DNA of 64,000 nt from Diphasiastrum complanatum (Eukaryota > Streptophyta > Lycopodiopsida > Lycopodiales > Lycopodiaceae). Location: positions 9,780,274-9,844,273 of the forward strand of contig CM055106.1 of the NCBI GenBank assembly GCA_029204225.1. The letters are read 5' to 3'. The position numbers were made by a program, and so were the translations under genes. Positions 49,434 through 64,000 of this stretch are shown here, one piece after another. How positions within the stretch are numbered: position 1 is the first letter of the stretch; each line of letters starts with the position of its first letter. The notes beneath the pieces were generated by a model, which worked only from the letters and a program-made list of their open reading frames with translations, was not told the DNA's origin and made no database searches.

Positions 49434-51430
49434 CTGATAAAGACCATCTATGATTGAGATCTACATGAAGTTAATATGGGACATGCGCTCTCACCGGTAA
49501 TATGGAATGCTATGGATCATTCACAGTATAATCAGCCAGTATCACCAGCTGGCATCAACGCTACAAAATTGGACGCAATCCGCAAGGTGATATTTAGCTC
49601 ATGCAGCAATCGAAAGAAAAATATCTTAACTTTTTGAAGGTGTTGTATTCTCTTTCAGAAGTCAATAATGCGATCCAGGATGTTTCAGTGTTATAAGCAC
49701 AGACCAATCTGTCTAGGCATCCCTGTCCATGAATTCCTTCAACACTTGTTGTGCTTGGTCACACCATTTTCATAGATCCTGCTGTTCCTGCTACTGGTAG
49801 ATAACTTTTCTTGGATTCTGTACTAACATAGTCCAACCTTCAATTGTTCGTGTCACTTGAAATGCTGTATTCTAAAGCAGAAATTGGGTTTATATGCCCC
49901 AAATCCATACTTCAAGTGTGTATTCTGATTATTATTCCTCTATTAATGATGCACATCCCCAGTCCATCAGTAAAACTTAAGAATAAAATGGATTTGCAGT
50001 AGGCGTTCTGTTTCTATGATTTTTTTTGTTTCCTTAAATTCTTGTCATTCGCTGCAAAATGTCGAACCTTAATCTCGAGGCACTTCTCGATCCAGGAACG
50101 AAAATCGTCAAAACAAGGTGCTTCAATTTCCCTCTAGCAGCTTATTCGTTTGACATTGCTCAACCCACTCATACATCTCCACACATCTAGATCCAGCTTA
50201 GGCGAGTCCACAGCATCACTCAAACCAGCATTAACGTCCTTCGATCACTGCTTTCTCATCAAAAAACCAAACACGAGAGGAGCAATACCAAAACATGAGG
50301 TGAAGCTCCCGCGCTAACACCATTCCCTGCATTAATCTTGCCACAAATCTGAATAGTATCAATTGCTCAGGACAGTGAAGATCCCACCACACAATCCCTG
50401 CCCACAATGACACCGTTATCGTTCCTGCCGATGGATTGATGGATCCAGAGAGCAAGAGAGAAGGATAGAATCTTCTATCCGCACTATATTAGATAAGTTA
50501 GAGCTCGCTTATCCACAGTAACTCCAACCACAAAAGTAAACAATGTACTGTAAATAGTGAATTATTTTCCCCAGTACCGAGAAGCTCATCCACAGTAACT
50601 AAAACAGGAAAGGTTACTACATACATGCTGTAAAATACTGAAGTATTTCCACCCATAACTCAGTAGATTCCTTCTCCACCGCAGGCACTGGCAGCACTCA
50701 GAAATGCGCACCCTCTCTATTCTTTACCTCCCAGGAGGCTGTTTTACCGTACTCCCGGTCCACCACGGCTAGGGTCGGGTCAGACTCTTTGGGCATTCCC
50801 CGTACAACGCAAAATCCCCAGTACGGAATATTCCCAATTAGACCGGTCCACCGGGCCCGCCCGCTTTCCTTTCTTTCTTTAATCAAGTTCAACCTTCCTT
50901 GTCATTATTGGCTCACGCCCTGAGGCCTCGTCCCGCTTCGGCCAAAAACGCCCGCGAACTAGAAGCCCAATGGGGACGCTAGTTGGAGCGCCGGGAGTAC
51001 TCCTAACTTTAGTAGCGCTGCCAATTTGACCGACCCCGACAGAAGGAATAATCGCCTCACTTGAAAATTTTGATGTGTAGCTAAAAATGCACATCAAATG
51101 GCCATCAAATGTGGTATTTTAATAATATAATGCTGAAAAGTTTTGGCCCAGTTGTGCGGACATTGAGCAATGAGGACGATCGTGGTCCATGAAACGTGGA
51201 TGTTTCCATCAGCGTTGAGGTCACCATGGAGTGAGGACCGAGGTGGGAAAAAAAGGGAAAGGGGGGGGGGGGGGAAGAGAGGGGGGGCATATTCCCTAAT
51301 TGCACGTCGATAGCGGCATATTTTAATTGCACTGTATGTTTTAAAGCTCCTCACCCTTGGATTTTGTCTCAAGCGTTTAGATTTTGCCACGTTCTCATGA
51401 TTAGCCATTAGAGATATTCTAACTGACAAA
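49432..51430. promoter_or_regulatory. Probable 5' UTR and promoter zone of the MYB-CC gene
   Basis: Position, a rise in GC content at about 50690-51060, and the lack of repeat similarity suggest the promoter and perhaps a leader intron. Minus-strand frames of 60-110 codons exist (50231-50455, 50698-51097) but show no known motif. A run of 14 G at 51261-51274, with a further G7 at 51281-51287, could form a quadruplex. No TATA box can be assigned with confidence. Confidence 0.35.
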
Positions 51431-54400
51431 AGTAGTTCTCATGGCAAAAATCCGAGTGGTCGAGGGTAAAATATCATGTGCCAACAAGGCCCATTGTGTC
51501 TATAATCTTTTTATGTGAGCAATGCGTCATCAAGCTTTGATTATTTATCTCAATTGTTGTTTGTACCTTATACTCAACCATGGAGCATGCAGAACCACTT
51601 GCACTTTGAACCACTTGCACTTTTTCTCTTGATCCTCAAGTTATACATATGTATGTTACTAGTAGTCCATTCATGTAAGGGCTTTGAAATTACAATGATG
51701 AACCTAATCACAAGCTTTGGTTGGCAAATCCCCAAACATGGGAATTACTTCACCGAATATACAAAAAATTTAGGCCACATAAAAGATTGGCACATCATTT
51801 TCTTAGTCATTCCCAAAGTGCATTATTGAATCATACTTTCTTAAGCACTTAGGACTTTGTGGATTCTTCTTTAAAAACTCTTAAACACAAGACCATAATA
51901 CAAGTGTGAATCTAATTTTGACTTTTTAAAGTAACATGACGACATACAAATCTCAACAAGCAAATTATGGCCCATATAGAGTCCTTGAAGAAGTTGGAAT
52001 ATATTATGGCCTACAAAAAGTCAAAAAGTGCGTAAAAAAACTTCAATTATAAAGTAAAATGCGTCTCCAATCATGTACACACTTGGCAAAGACTTTTTTT
52101 AGTGAAATTTTCATAGAGTAAAAATAATGCTCAATTATGTCCTCGCCATAAATCATCATCAACTTATTGAACATCTATTTTACTCGTTGGAAAGATTACT
52201 AAAAAATCCATTCTCCCATACATAAATGGCTTTAATCCATTGTTTGCATGCAACATCTAGCCATCCATCAATTATGTCTGGTGACTTTTTCAATCATGGA
52301 TCAAGCCATAGTCATGGATCATCCCGTTTTAGTTCCACATGAGCGAGAAGGAGCTAGTCTCATACATCAACATATTATCCTCACTACAGGTAGACAATCA
52401 CAAGGTCATTGAGGGCCTGACAGACGGCTTCAATTGGAGGTTTGGTTAGTAGGCTAGTTGATTACTTTAGATCTAGCTCTAGCTTTCAAGAGATTCGATC
52501 TAGAACTTTTCGTGAGGGTGCAACCCTTTTTCATGAGTGGCATCCCCCTCTCCCTTTTTGAGATTGCCAGTGCCAGTTCTTGACATTCTTGGAAATGCAA
52601 CCATTTTAGGATCCACCTCAATGTGTGTTGTTATGGAGGCTACGACAATGAGGATGCACCCGAGGTGGCCTCTCTAGCTCCTTCCGCTAGGCCTTGTCGT
52701 AGAGAGTCCCTAATTTGAAAGATCCTTAATTAGGAGGCTGCACGCAACGTGGTTGATACTACCACTCCAACATTTGTTACTCCAAGTTTTCTTGGTACTC
52801 CTATATTCACTCCTTATCTCTTCTCTTCTTTTGGACCCACGACTCCATATTTCAAAGTTTCCTTTTGGGAATTCATGGTAGCATAGTCCCTCTAACAGAC
52901 CACTCTAGATCCCTCTTACCAAGCCAGTCTAGCCACTTTCTCTCTTTTTAATCCCACTCCTCCCGTCACTTCTCCCATTCTTTCAGCTTCTTCTTGGAGA
53001 AAATGGGATAGATGGTTGAAAAATTAAGACCTAATGATTTAATACAACGAAATGCAATAGCGCCCAAAGCAATTCACATACATTTCCTCAAGCTCCAAGT
53101 GTAGCTCTAATAGCACTTTACCACCTCCCAAGATTGATTCTAACTTTGAAATCATCAGAATCGATACGATTGATTACGTAGAAAAGTACAAATTCATTTA
53201 CAATATTAATTGTGGAAGCATTATAGTTCAGACAATTATACTAGAGTAAAGACTAGTGGCAAGATTGTATGGAACAGTTACTTGGAGAAACATACATTCA
53301 TAGTAACATAATATATGAATGCAACAAGACAGTTGGATTGAATTTATAAAGTATCAAGTACATAGCCAACAAGCACAAAGCAAAAGCGGTGATAACCACA
53401 TACTCGAAACTCTCTCTCATTCATTATGCTAGTTTGATGATGTGAAGATCATTCAAGTGCAAGATGCAACAAGATAGCTGGATTGAGTTCAGAAAGTATC
53501 ATAGCCAGCTGAATGACAAGCACAAAGCAATAGCGGTGATAAGGGTGTGATTTTTTGGCGAGCTTTTTTGGTTGAGCTTTTGAAGGCGAGCTTTTTTGTG
53601 TTCAAATTGAGCTTTTTCTACTTGTCACCCATTAGAACATCTTGTGTTATCATTATCATTACCATAAATCAAGTAATGATCCAACATTTATAAAGCCAAA
53701 AGAGCAACCTATCCTCACTTTTACATTTGTGCAAAGGAATTTATTTTAACAATACAAAACAACTATGTAATATGGAAAAAATACAACTTTCTTTAGGCTA
53801 AACCCATAAAGTCTAGGAAATACAAGCACCCCACAAAGACAAACAAAAAATATTATTCTAAGGACTACACAACATAGAGAATGAAAATAATTGAGTTGAA
53901 CAATCCTATACAAAATAAAAAAGTTACCTAGGCATCCAATCTATTTTTTGGCATGATTCACATATGCAATCAATGAAAAGTAAGGTCGACAAGACACTTT
54001 AGATGATTCAATTGTTACACATGCTCATTACCTATGGAAGTTGCCATGGTGGAAATATATGCTTGTGTAAGTGTCATATTTGGTTAATCTAACAGTAGGT
54101 GAAAGTAAAACTGAAGGTTTAGCGAAAAGCTTGAGTTCCTAATTGAGGCCTTCATTGATATCGTTATGATCAACAACAATACATGCAAAATTCAGGACGA
54201 TAATTAAAAGCCAAGAGACATCAAATGGGAACTTTGCTCAAGAAGCTACATGGTGTTGGGAATTCTATGTTTTCTTGTGGCCTTCATGTGTTTGCTCTAG
54301 TGCATTCATTGTTTAGAAGTTTTAGCATCTTTGTTCCATGATGTATTCTTGGATATGAGGTAAAATTTATAAGCTTGACAATCTTTCAATTCACCAATGT

Positions 54401-57100
54401 TAAGCAATTATATGTCGGAAATTCCATGGAAACAACAACCTCTTATCAATACAGTGTGGAATAGTGTTCTTCCATAAAATACTAATTAATACAACAACAA
54501 AGATCAAACATGTACTTTTAAAAGAATTTTCTGGCTTTCGTTCATATAATCCACTTGAGACATTGTGCAAAAAATTGCAAGCAGTTTCATTTTTTTCCTA
54601 AATTATCCTTAAAATATTATGTTGCCAATTACAGGTGCATATTTTAAGTAGATTGCAATGCCCAAGATGATAACTCAATCCTAATCAAGAATTTTTAATC
54701 TCGGCTCTTGCATATTTTATTGTTTGTGAAACTCAATAAACTTTTGGTGATGGCATGACTTTGATTAGAATACACAAAAAAGATGTAAATATCCAACATC
54801 TAGATCAGGTAAAAAAATTTAGGTGACAAGGGTTGTTGGCACAAGCATATACATGCTATTGCATATGCACCAAAAATATAGCATTAAATTTTGGCTACCT
54901 AATACCAATTTATTAGGATCAGCAAGCATCTACTGGCAGTATAATGGTATGTTCTAGTGGAATGATCAACTATCTTGGTGAATAACTTATGCCAAAACAA
55001 GCATTAAAAATTGAATTTTTTTACATGAAAAAGAAATTTTGATTTTAATTTTAAGAACCCCCTAATGTGAGAGTAGTTAACTGCAGTAGAAAAGTACAAT
55101 AAAAAAATCTCGCAATTTCATTTATCCACATCATGGCAACGTATTCTTGGCGATAAGATAAACCAGTTGACTGTTGAAGAGGTATCATGAGAATAATATT
55201 TTGAGCATTTTTATACATTAAAATACTTTATTGAAACACCAACACTTTGTAATATGGCTTTGGTAGTCCTATCGAAGATGTTGAGTCTTCTATGTCAAAG
55301 TTTTCACAAAGATCTACATACCGCCTCTCAAATGCAAAACCAAATGTAGCATTGATTCCTTCTAAATATTGTAGATGACAAGAGTACGACCACTTTCAAG
55401 TTGCTTTCTGGTGAAAATAAGCCTCTGTTGATCCCCCTTGTCCTTATCTTTGTTTTGACATTATCAATGGCTGAAAGCTCTCTAAGGCAGGCTATGTGAA
55501 TCAAAGGCCAAATGTATGTGAGTTTAGGGCAGCTATCGACACTTTCAAGACACTTTTGCATTTTATGAAGTTGTCTTTTCTTTCAAAGGACACCCCTCAT
55601 TTTAAGGCCATGTCCCATATCAAAACCTTCAGCTAACTCAAGCCTTATTGAACTGCAAAACCTCTTTCAATCTTGGATCAATTGGTGATTATTTTGACCC
55701 TGTTCAACTAAATTTATCATTCCTTCAGCTATTGAGTCAATCCGACCTAGCATTGTTATTTTGACCAGCAATGCACTTTCTTATCGACCTTGAAAATTGA
55801 TCCAAAGTATATAGATCCTCAACACTTACCTATTTCGATTCGCAGGCTCTATGTGGGCCAATATATTACTCCTACATGGACCAATCGAAACTCAACAGAC
55901 TCCTCAATACTCCCATTCTTTCTATTTTCCCCTTGACTCTCCCATTTATTTAAAAAGAGTACCTCAACAATAGTGTGCCTCGATAAAATTTGCAGCCACT
56001 ATCTCTTGATCCTTGATCTCCTTCATCGATTCTCCTTCTGTTGATGGCAAATTGTGATCGAAGAGAGCTGCGTTAGATCCTCAACTAATAACTCTTTTGT
56101 TCAATTCAGATGATGGCATGGCAATGTACAATTAGAAGCTCACAAATATGTTATTTCAACAAGTATTTGAATACTTTATATAAATTACATCTAAGACAAC
56201 CATAATCACCCTCAATTACATCGAAGGCAACCATGAGCATCAACGATTAGTATCTCAAAGTTCTAATATTGATCATATAGGCATCACATGGAATTATCTT
56301 TTTTGACTTAGATGTATAATTAATGTTCTTGAATGAATCTAGTGATGACATATGATTGTAATGTTTGGATAATGTTGAATCCATGCATAATATCTATTTT
56401 GCAAATATGCAAAGAATTTTGTACTTGAGTTTACATGCATGAATCTAAATGATTTCTACTTGAAACACACAATTTGTTGACACATTATGCGAAACAATAA
56501 TAGCATGACATTTCCACTTATTTGGCAACGATGCTTGTGAGTCATTTTTCTAAACCTAATATGGATAGTCTATGAATCTTGCTTTAGTTGGACCCTATAA
56601 CATGGAGTTATCAATGCTTTTGTTGTGTGCAAATAGTAACAAAGCTATTAGTCGATATATGCATGGAGTGAAATTATAGTTTGTAGCTATTACTTACTAT
56701 TTGAATTGTAGATTATTGAAGACATTCAATTGTCTCAAAGGTACTGGTATTGGTTTTTCACTTTGAAAAATACAAATGTAAATAATAATAAACAAATGTT
56801 ATTGCTCCTTGGTTTAGTCGATGCTTGTATTTCTCTTTGGATTTTGAGACATGTCACGTGTTGAAAATTGAGACATGTCACATGGTTTCAAGTGAAAAAA
56901 AAATGAATTTTTCATCCTCAGGTGCAATGTGGATGATGGTACTCAGGCGGTAAGACCTATCTAGTTTTTGTGTGGTAGCATAGAATTGCATATAGCAATA
57001 TCAGTAGTATAGCAGGGCCAGCTGAGGCATAATCGGGGATTTGGAGATAGTGTTTTCTTCTTGCCAAGTCATACAATGCCCAACAATGTATGTTCGTTGT
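51431..57100. other. About 5.7 kb without a recognisable gene
   Basis: AT-rich sequence with short frames only. A degenerate open stretch near 52600-52880 reads proline/threonine-rich (TTPTFVTPSFLGTPIFTPY) and may be a decayed coding region of unknown kind. A short direct repeat is present at 53324-53546. No LTRs, tRNA genes or splice patterns were recognised. Confidence 0.45.
53324..53546. repeat. Diverged direct repeat (about 75 bp units)
   Basis: CAAGACAGTTGGATTGA..AAAGTATCA..CAAGCACAAAGCA..AGCGGTGATAA at 53324-53396 recurs, with a changed middle, at 53470-53545. It is non-coding. Confidence 0.6.
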
Positions 57101-57107
57101 TTTGATG

Positions 57108-57529
57108 GTTAATGTATGGAGACTACCAACGTACTGCAAACTACCTTCAAAGACATCATGCTTTACAGTGGTAGATAAATTTATGCAAAATGGACATATG
57201 AAAATAGTCGTGGAGGAGGAAAATCATTGCACATGTTATAGGTTAGATAATTTGCATGAGGTTGAGAGTATAATGTATTGCATGAGATGATTCGTATGCT
57301 TTAGGAACAATTTCAAGTTGTAGAGGATAAATCATTTGATGATTGATGTATGGGGACTACCAACGTACTGTAGACTACCTTCAAAGACATTGCGCTTTAC
57401 AATGGTAGATAAATTTATGCAAAATGGACATATGAGAACAATCGTGGGATAATTTTCGTGAGGTTGAGAGTATAATGTATTGCATGAGATTATTCATACA
57501 TTTTAGGAACAATTTGAAGTCCCAGAGGA
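57108..57529. repeat. Tandem duplication of about 220 bp
   Basis: 57108-57328 and 57341-57529 share ACTACCAACGTACTG, GGTAGATAAATTTATGC, AATGGACATATGA, TTGAGAGTATAATGTATTGC and GGAACAATTT. The second copy lacks about 30-40 bp. It is non-coding. Confidence 0.85.

Positions 57530-60793
<3,264 letters not shown>

Positions 60794-60870
<77 letters not shown>
60794..60870. repeat. (GA)n tract next to the Penelope-like element
   Basis: About 38 GA units on the plus strand, hence CT in the sense of the adjoining minus-strand element. It lies about 100 bp beyond the stop codon of the element. Confidence 0.97.
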
Positions 60871-60873
<3 letters not shown>

Positions 60874-60967
60874 ACCAACCAATACCCACAGTTAGTGAAT
60901 CCCTCAGGGGGTAGCTAGCTCCCCCCTAAGGGAAAGCTGACTGCCCACCAAAAGATTGTCAATATTT

Positions 60968-63027
60968 TTAGGCAGATAACAGTCCTGGAAAATCTTCAAG
61001 ATACAAAAGCTTGTTAATGATCATACATAATTTATCACGGGCAAACCCATTGCTTTGAAAGGTATCAACAAGAGTCCGTACTTCCTTAAGAAAAATTTCT
61101 TGTCTGTTTGTTACAACTGTACATGGTAGCTATCGTTTGCGATATAATAACCTTGTATGAATTGAATATAGGTCTATTTGAGGCAAGGTGTATATATTGT
61201 AGAAAGCGAAAAGGAAGGTCTCTTCTTTTATCATATTTGGAAAGCACTGAACAGCCCGTAGTTGGGTCGAAAGAGATTGTAATATTCAAAAAATTTGTTG
61301 AATTACTTGTGTTATCATTTCCATCAATCTCAAGATACTCCAAGGGATTGATCCAGAACGGATTGTCTGATGTTCTAGGTTGAGTTTTATCCAAAAAGCG
61401 TCCCACCATATAATTATTGATAAAGCAAATGTTGTCTATATATCTGAACGAATATTTGAAGTTATTCATATATTCAACATGCCCAAGTTTTGCAAGTCTT
61501 TTAATAAACTGCATCTCAAACAATGACAGGTACCAGTTGCACCATAATGGTGAGCACGAGAATCCCATCGATATTCCTCGGATTTGTTGCCAGGTGTGAT
61601 CCCCCAGTCTTACAATACATTTATCTATCAAGTAGGAGTTCCATTTACACAAAGTATCCCTGTCAATATCATTCCATTCATCCGAAATTGCTTTTTCGGA
61701 TGCCCATTTAAAATCATTGGACCCAGATAAACGTCTATATTTAAGTATTTTGACTTTGGCAACTTTGAATGCCAAGCAAATCAGTTTTGTCATAATGGTT
61801 TTCAGACCATCAGTACCTTCCAAAGGAATATTTTCATAGCATTTGAAAATAGTTGTTGCCTTCATCGTATATATATGCTTGGGTAAGTTCAGATAAAAGT
61901 CAATTGATGAATCACATTGCCAAAGTAGAGATGTATCCCCGCTTAGGACACTCTTGTATGTTTTTGCCTTAAGGCCTGCATCTTTCATAATGAAAGGATG
62001 CAGCATACCAAGAGCACCTATTAGGAATCTTGCAAGTCTGAAAAAACAACAATCATGTGCATTTGTGATCCACCGAAATGATTCCTTATGCACCTTATAG
62101 GTGCAAAGTATGTAAGGTAATTCTCTTGAATATATGAAATCATCGAGTAGTAACTCACTCATAGAGGTGTTAATGTATTCCAAAGAATTTGAGATGAAAT
62201 TATTTGTAAGATCAGGGAAAGGAATAAAATCTGGGCTATCGAGTCTTTCTGTAAATAAAACAAGGGTTATGCTGCGCTTTGTCAATTCCATTGACATATA
62301 AATGCTTGGTAATCCATTTCTGTTCATTGTTGGCAGCTTCTTTTTTATGTAATGGGACAATGTTCCCTTGAATCCATTTTTTGTTCTTTAAAAAATCTAG
62401 GGCACTTTTTCTATAGAATTCAGCATGCAAATCAATATTTGTGTTTGGGTACATAGGTAAGAGTTTCATGAGTTTGAACCATCCATCATGTAATTTAGTT
62501 GTAATACTTTGAATATTAGTATGTTGCAGTACTATATGATTGAGTCCTTTTTCCAAGGAGCATTTAAGGACCTTACTACTGATAAAGCTGCAATCTGTAG
62601 TTAGAACATGACCGAACTTATTTGAAACAAAGCCTTTAAAACGTTTAAAAGTAGTGCACGAACAAACTTGAAGATTTTCAATTTGAAAATTGCAGAAAAA
62701 TTCATAAGGAAAATACCATTCCATTTTGACATTCGGCATGTATGACCAACCAAATACTATATCATCGAAGGACTTATGTATAAAGCCGAATAATTGTAGT
62801 AAGATGCGAGAATAAAACTTTCTCACATGAACGGTCTTAAACATTCTATTGCGGTAAAGTAAATGTAAAAAGAGTTTTCCCTTTGTTTCATGCGTAATGA
62901 GCTGCAAACGATCCAATGTATTCCTGATTACCTCCCTCCTTTCCAATACCATCTCGTCTTGCAAACATATCAATCCCGATAGAAATTCAGCTTCTTGACT
63001 GGCAGATCGTTCTTTGTACCACTTCAT
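60968..63027 (-). pseudogene. Penelope-like reverse transcriptase, degenerate
   Basis: Two frames, 63027-62236 and 62360-61086, overlap, and a third restores the C-terminus from about 61105 to a stop at 60968. The first has CSCTTFKRF...GHVLTTDC near 62580-62690, like the N-terminal region of Penelope-type RTs. The second has the fingers motif LPYILCTYKVHKESFRWI, CYENIPLEG after a motif A that lacks its aspartate, RGISMGFSCSPLWCNWYLS (motif B), FRYIDNICF at about 61430-61453 (motif C, second D changed to N), and the thumb (HLASNRPIFNSYK, SQTIATMYSC). The restored tail has VDTFQSNGFARDKL. Such enzymes copy RNA by target-primed synthesis. No GIY-YIG endonuclease follows. The missing aspartates and shifts make it inactive. 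A related but separate RT lineage is possible. Confidence 0.72.
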
Positions 63028-64000
63028 TGTCCTTCTTTTCTCTTGTATCCAGTAAACTTTCTTCTTTTACCTTGGCCAGAGAGAATAGAACTAGGGTTGT
63101 TGAGATTGAAAGTGCCTGTACATTTATTAGTTTTGGAAGAATTTGTCTTGCAAAGTAGAGAAGCTAGGTCATTTAAGCAGGCGTTCAATTTCTCTAATAT
63201 TCTCGACATCACCAAGATGTGCAAGGAGTTTAGCAGAGGGATTTGTGGCAAGTTCAATGGATGCGTCAATCATGTACTGGCGTAGATAAAGGAAGGTAAT
63301 ATGAGCTTTGACAATATCCCTAGCAGGTTTGTGTAGCCATAGAAAAAAGGCATTGAGTTGGTTTTGTGGAGAGGCCTCCAAGAAAAAAATGCTCAGGTTA
63401 TTCATCATGTACTAGATGGCATGGTCAAACCAAATAATGGGGACTGATTTTTACACTTGTCTCCACATCTACATTTGAAAAAAAGTCTTTTCCAGTCCCA
63501 AATTCTGGCTTGGTGGAGATTCATTCTATTAAATCTAATGTCAAAATGTCCATGAATTTGTGCCCATGTTTATTCAGAAGGGCAACGGAAGGCTCAAATT
63601 TGTTCATGCGAATGACAATTTCAAAGGCAATAGGACTATCTAGAATGGAATTTTTGTTAAGAGCAGCCAGTTTACAAGTCTGAACTTCTTTTTCAGTAAG
63701 GTGTGTAAGGATGCACCAAAGCTCAATAGGAATAGGAGCAAGAAAATTAACAGTGGATAAGCTCCAAAGTTTGTAAGAAGTGCAGGTGGATTTGAGTTCA
63801 ATAGTTCGTGCAGATACAAAAGGAACTTGGCAATTTTTGGATTGGCAAAATTCAAAAGTGGATTGATCACCAATATCGCAAATATCTTGAGAGAAGATTT
63901 CAAGTTGTGTGGCACTGTCTTCATTCAGTTCATCTAAGAAGATCAGAGGATGAGGAGAAGGAGGTGAATCGGGTATGGTAGGAGAGGGTTCAACAGAATG
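63024..64000 (-). pseudogene. Conserved module upstream of the Penelope-like RT, copy 2
   Basis: The minus strand reads from the edge: SPHPLIFLDELNEDSATQLE, then YKLWSLSTVNFLAPIPIELW at about 63715-63776, PIAFEIVIRMNKFEPS, a frame change near 63590, then RFNRMNLHQARIWDWKR and FFKCRCGDKC (63480-63560). After stops near 63410 come FLWLHKPARDIVKAH (63313-63355) and YMIDASIELATNPSAKL. The module ends in a basic tail (GQGKRRKFTGYKRKEG) at 63030-63085 just before the RT frame. It matches 7865-8365 plus 11167-11280. Function is unknown. The cysteine group CRCGDKC suggests metal binding and the basic tail suggests nucleic-acid binding or nuclear entry. An N-terminal endonuclease could lie beyond 64000. 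Confidence 0.65.

Noticed and set aside
60968-61110. A GIY-YIG endonuclease domain after the Penelope-like RT.
   Set aside because: The frame ends about 45 codons after the thumb with no GIY or YIG motif; the space to the CT tract is too short.

Overview
The window looks like a repeat-rich chromosome segment from a land plant with a large genome. The evidence is two plant regulatory genes, intron splice sites of plant type, dense nested Ty1/copia and Ty3/gypsy elements primed by initiator-methionine tRNA, and several long pure GA/CT tracts. A fern or other non-angiosperm vascular plant would fit the Penelope-like element, but that placement is inference and the sequence alone does not name a species.

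Only two host genes can be supported. At the left edge, on the minus strand and running off the window, is an F-box protein of the gibberellin-signalling GID2/SLY1 type (positions 1-476). At 47086-49347, also on the minus strand, is a complete six-exon MYB-CC (PHR1-LIKE/MYR type) transcription factor of 440 residues; its exon junctions keep phase throughout.

Nearly everything else is mobile DNA or its debris. From left to right: tandem and dispersed repeats (1.2-4.2 kb); a 5'-truncated copia (A, 4.4-6.9 kb); a decayed copy of an unusual coding module (7.4-8.4 kb, continued at 11.2 kb) split by copia B (8366-11166, target duplication CCTGC); copia C (11535-15149, target duplication TGGAT); about 4.4 kb of AT-rich sequence; copia D (from 19598), whose 3' LTR is cut off where copia E begins; copia E on the minus strand (24587-30334) with both LTRs; a copia integrase scrap; a gypsy remnant interrupted by a 2.28 kb insert (30.5-33.3 kb); a CA-rich minisatellite (34 kb); a pair of inverted repeats enclosing two convergent broken coding regions (35.9-38.6 kb); a long, decayed gypsy element on the minus strand (39.7-45.5 kb); the MYB-CC gene; about 9 kb with no recognisable gene; and, at the right edge on the minus strand, a Penelope-like reverse transcriptase with a conserved upstream module (60968-64000).

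The most interesting signal is the link between the two ends of the window. The module upstream of the Penelope-like reverse transcriptase at 63.2-63.9 kb is a paralogue of the one broken by copia B at 7.9-11.3 kb. The differences between the two copies fall largely at third codon positions, so this was once a real protein family. No GIY-YIG endonuclease is visible beside the reverse transcriptase. All retroelement coding regions here are broken by stops, frameshifts or deletions, so none looks autonomous.
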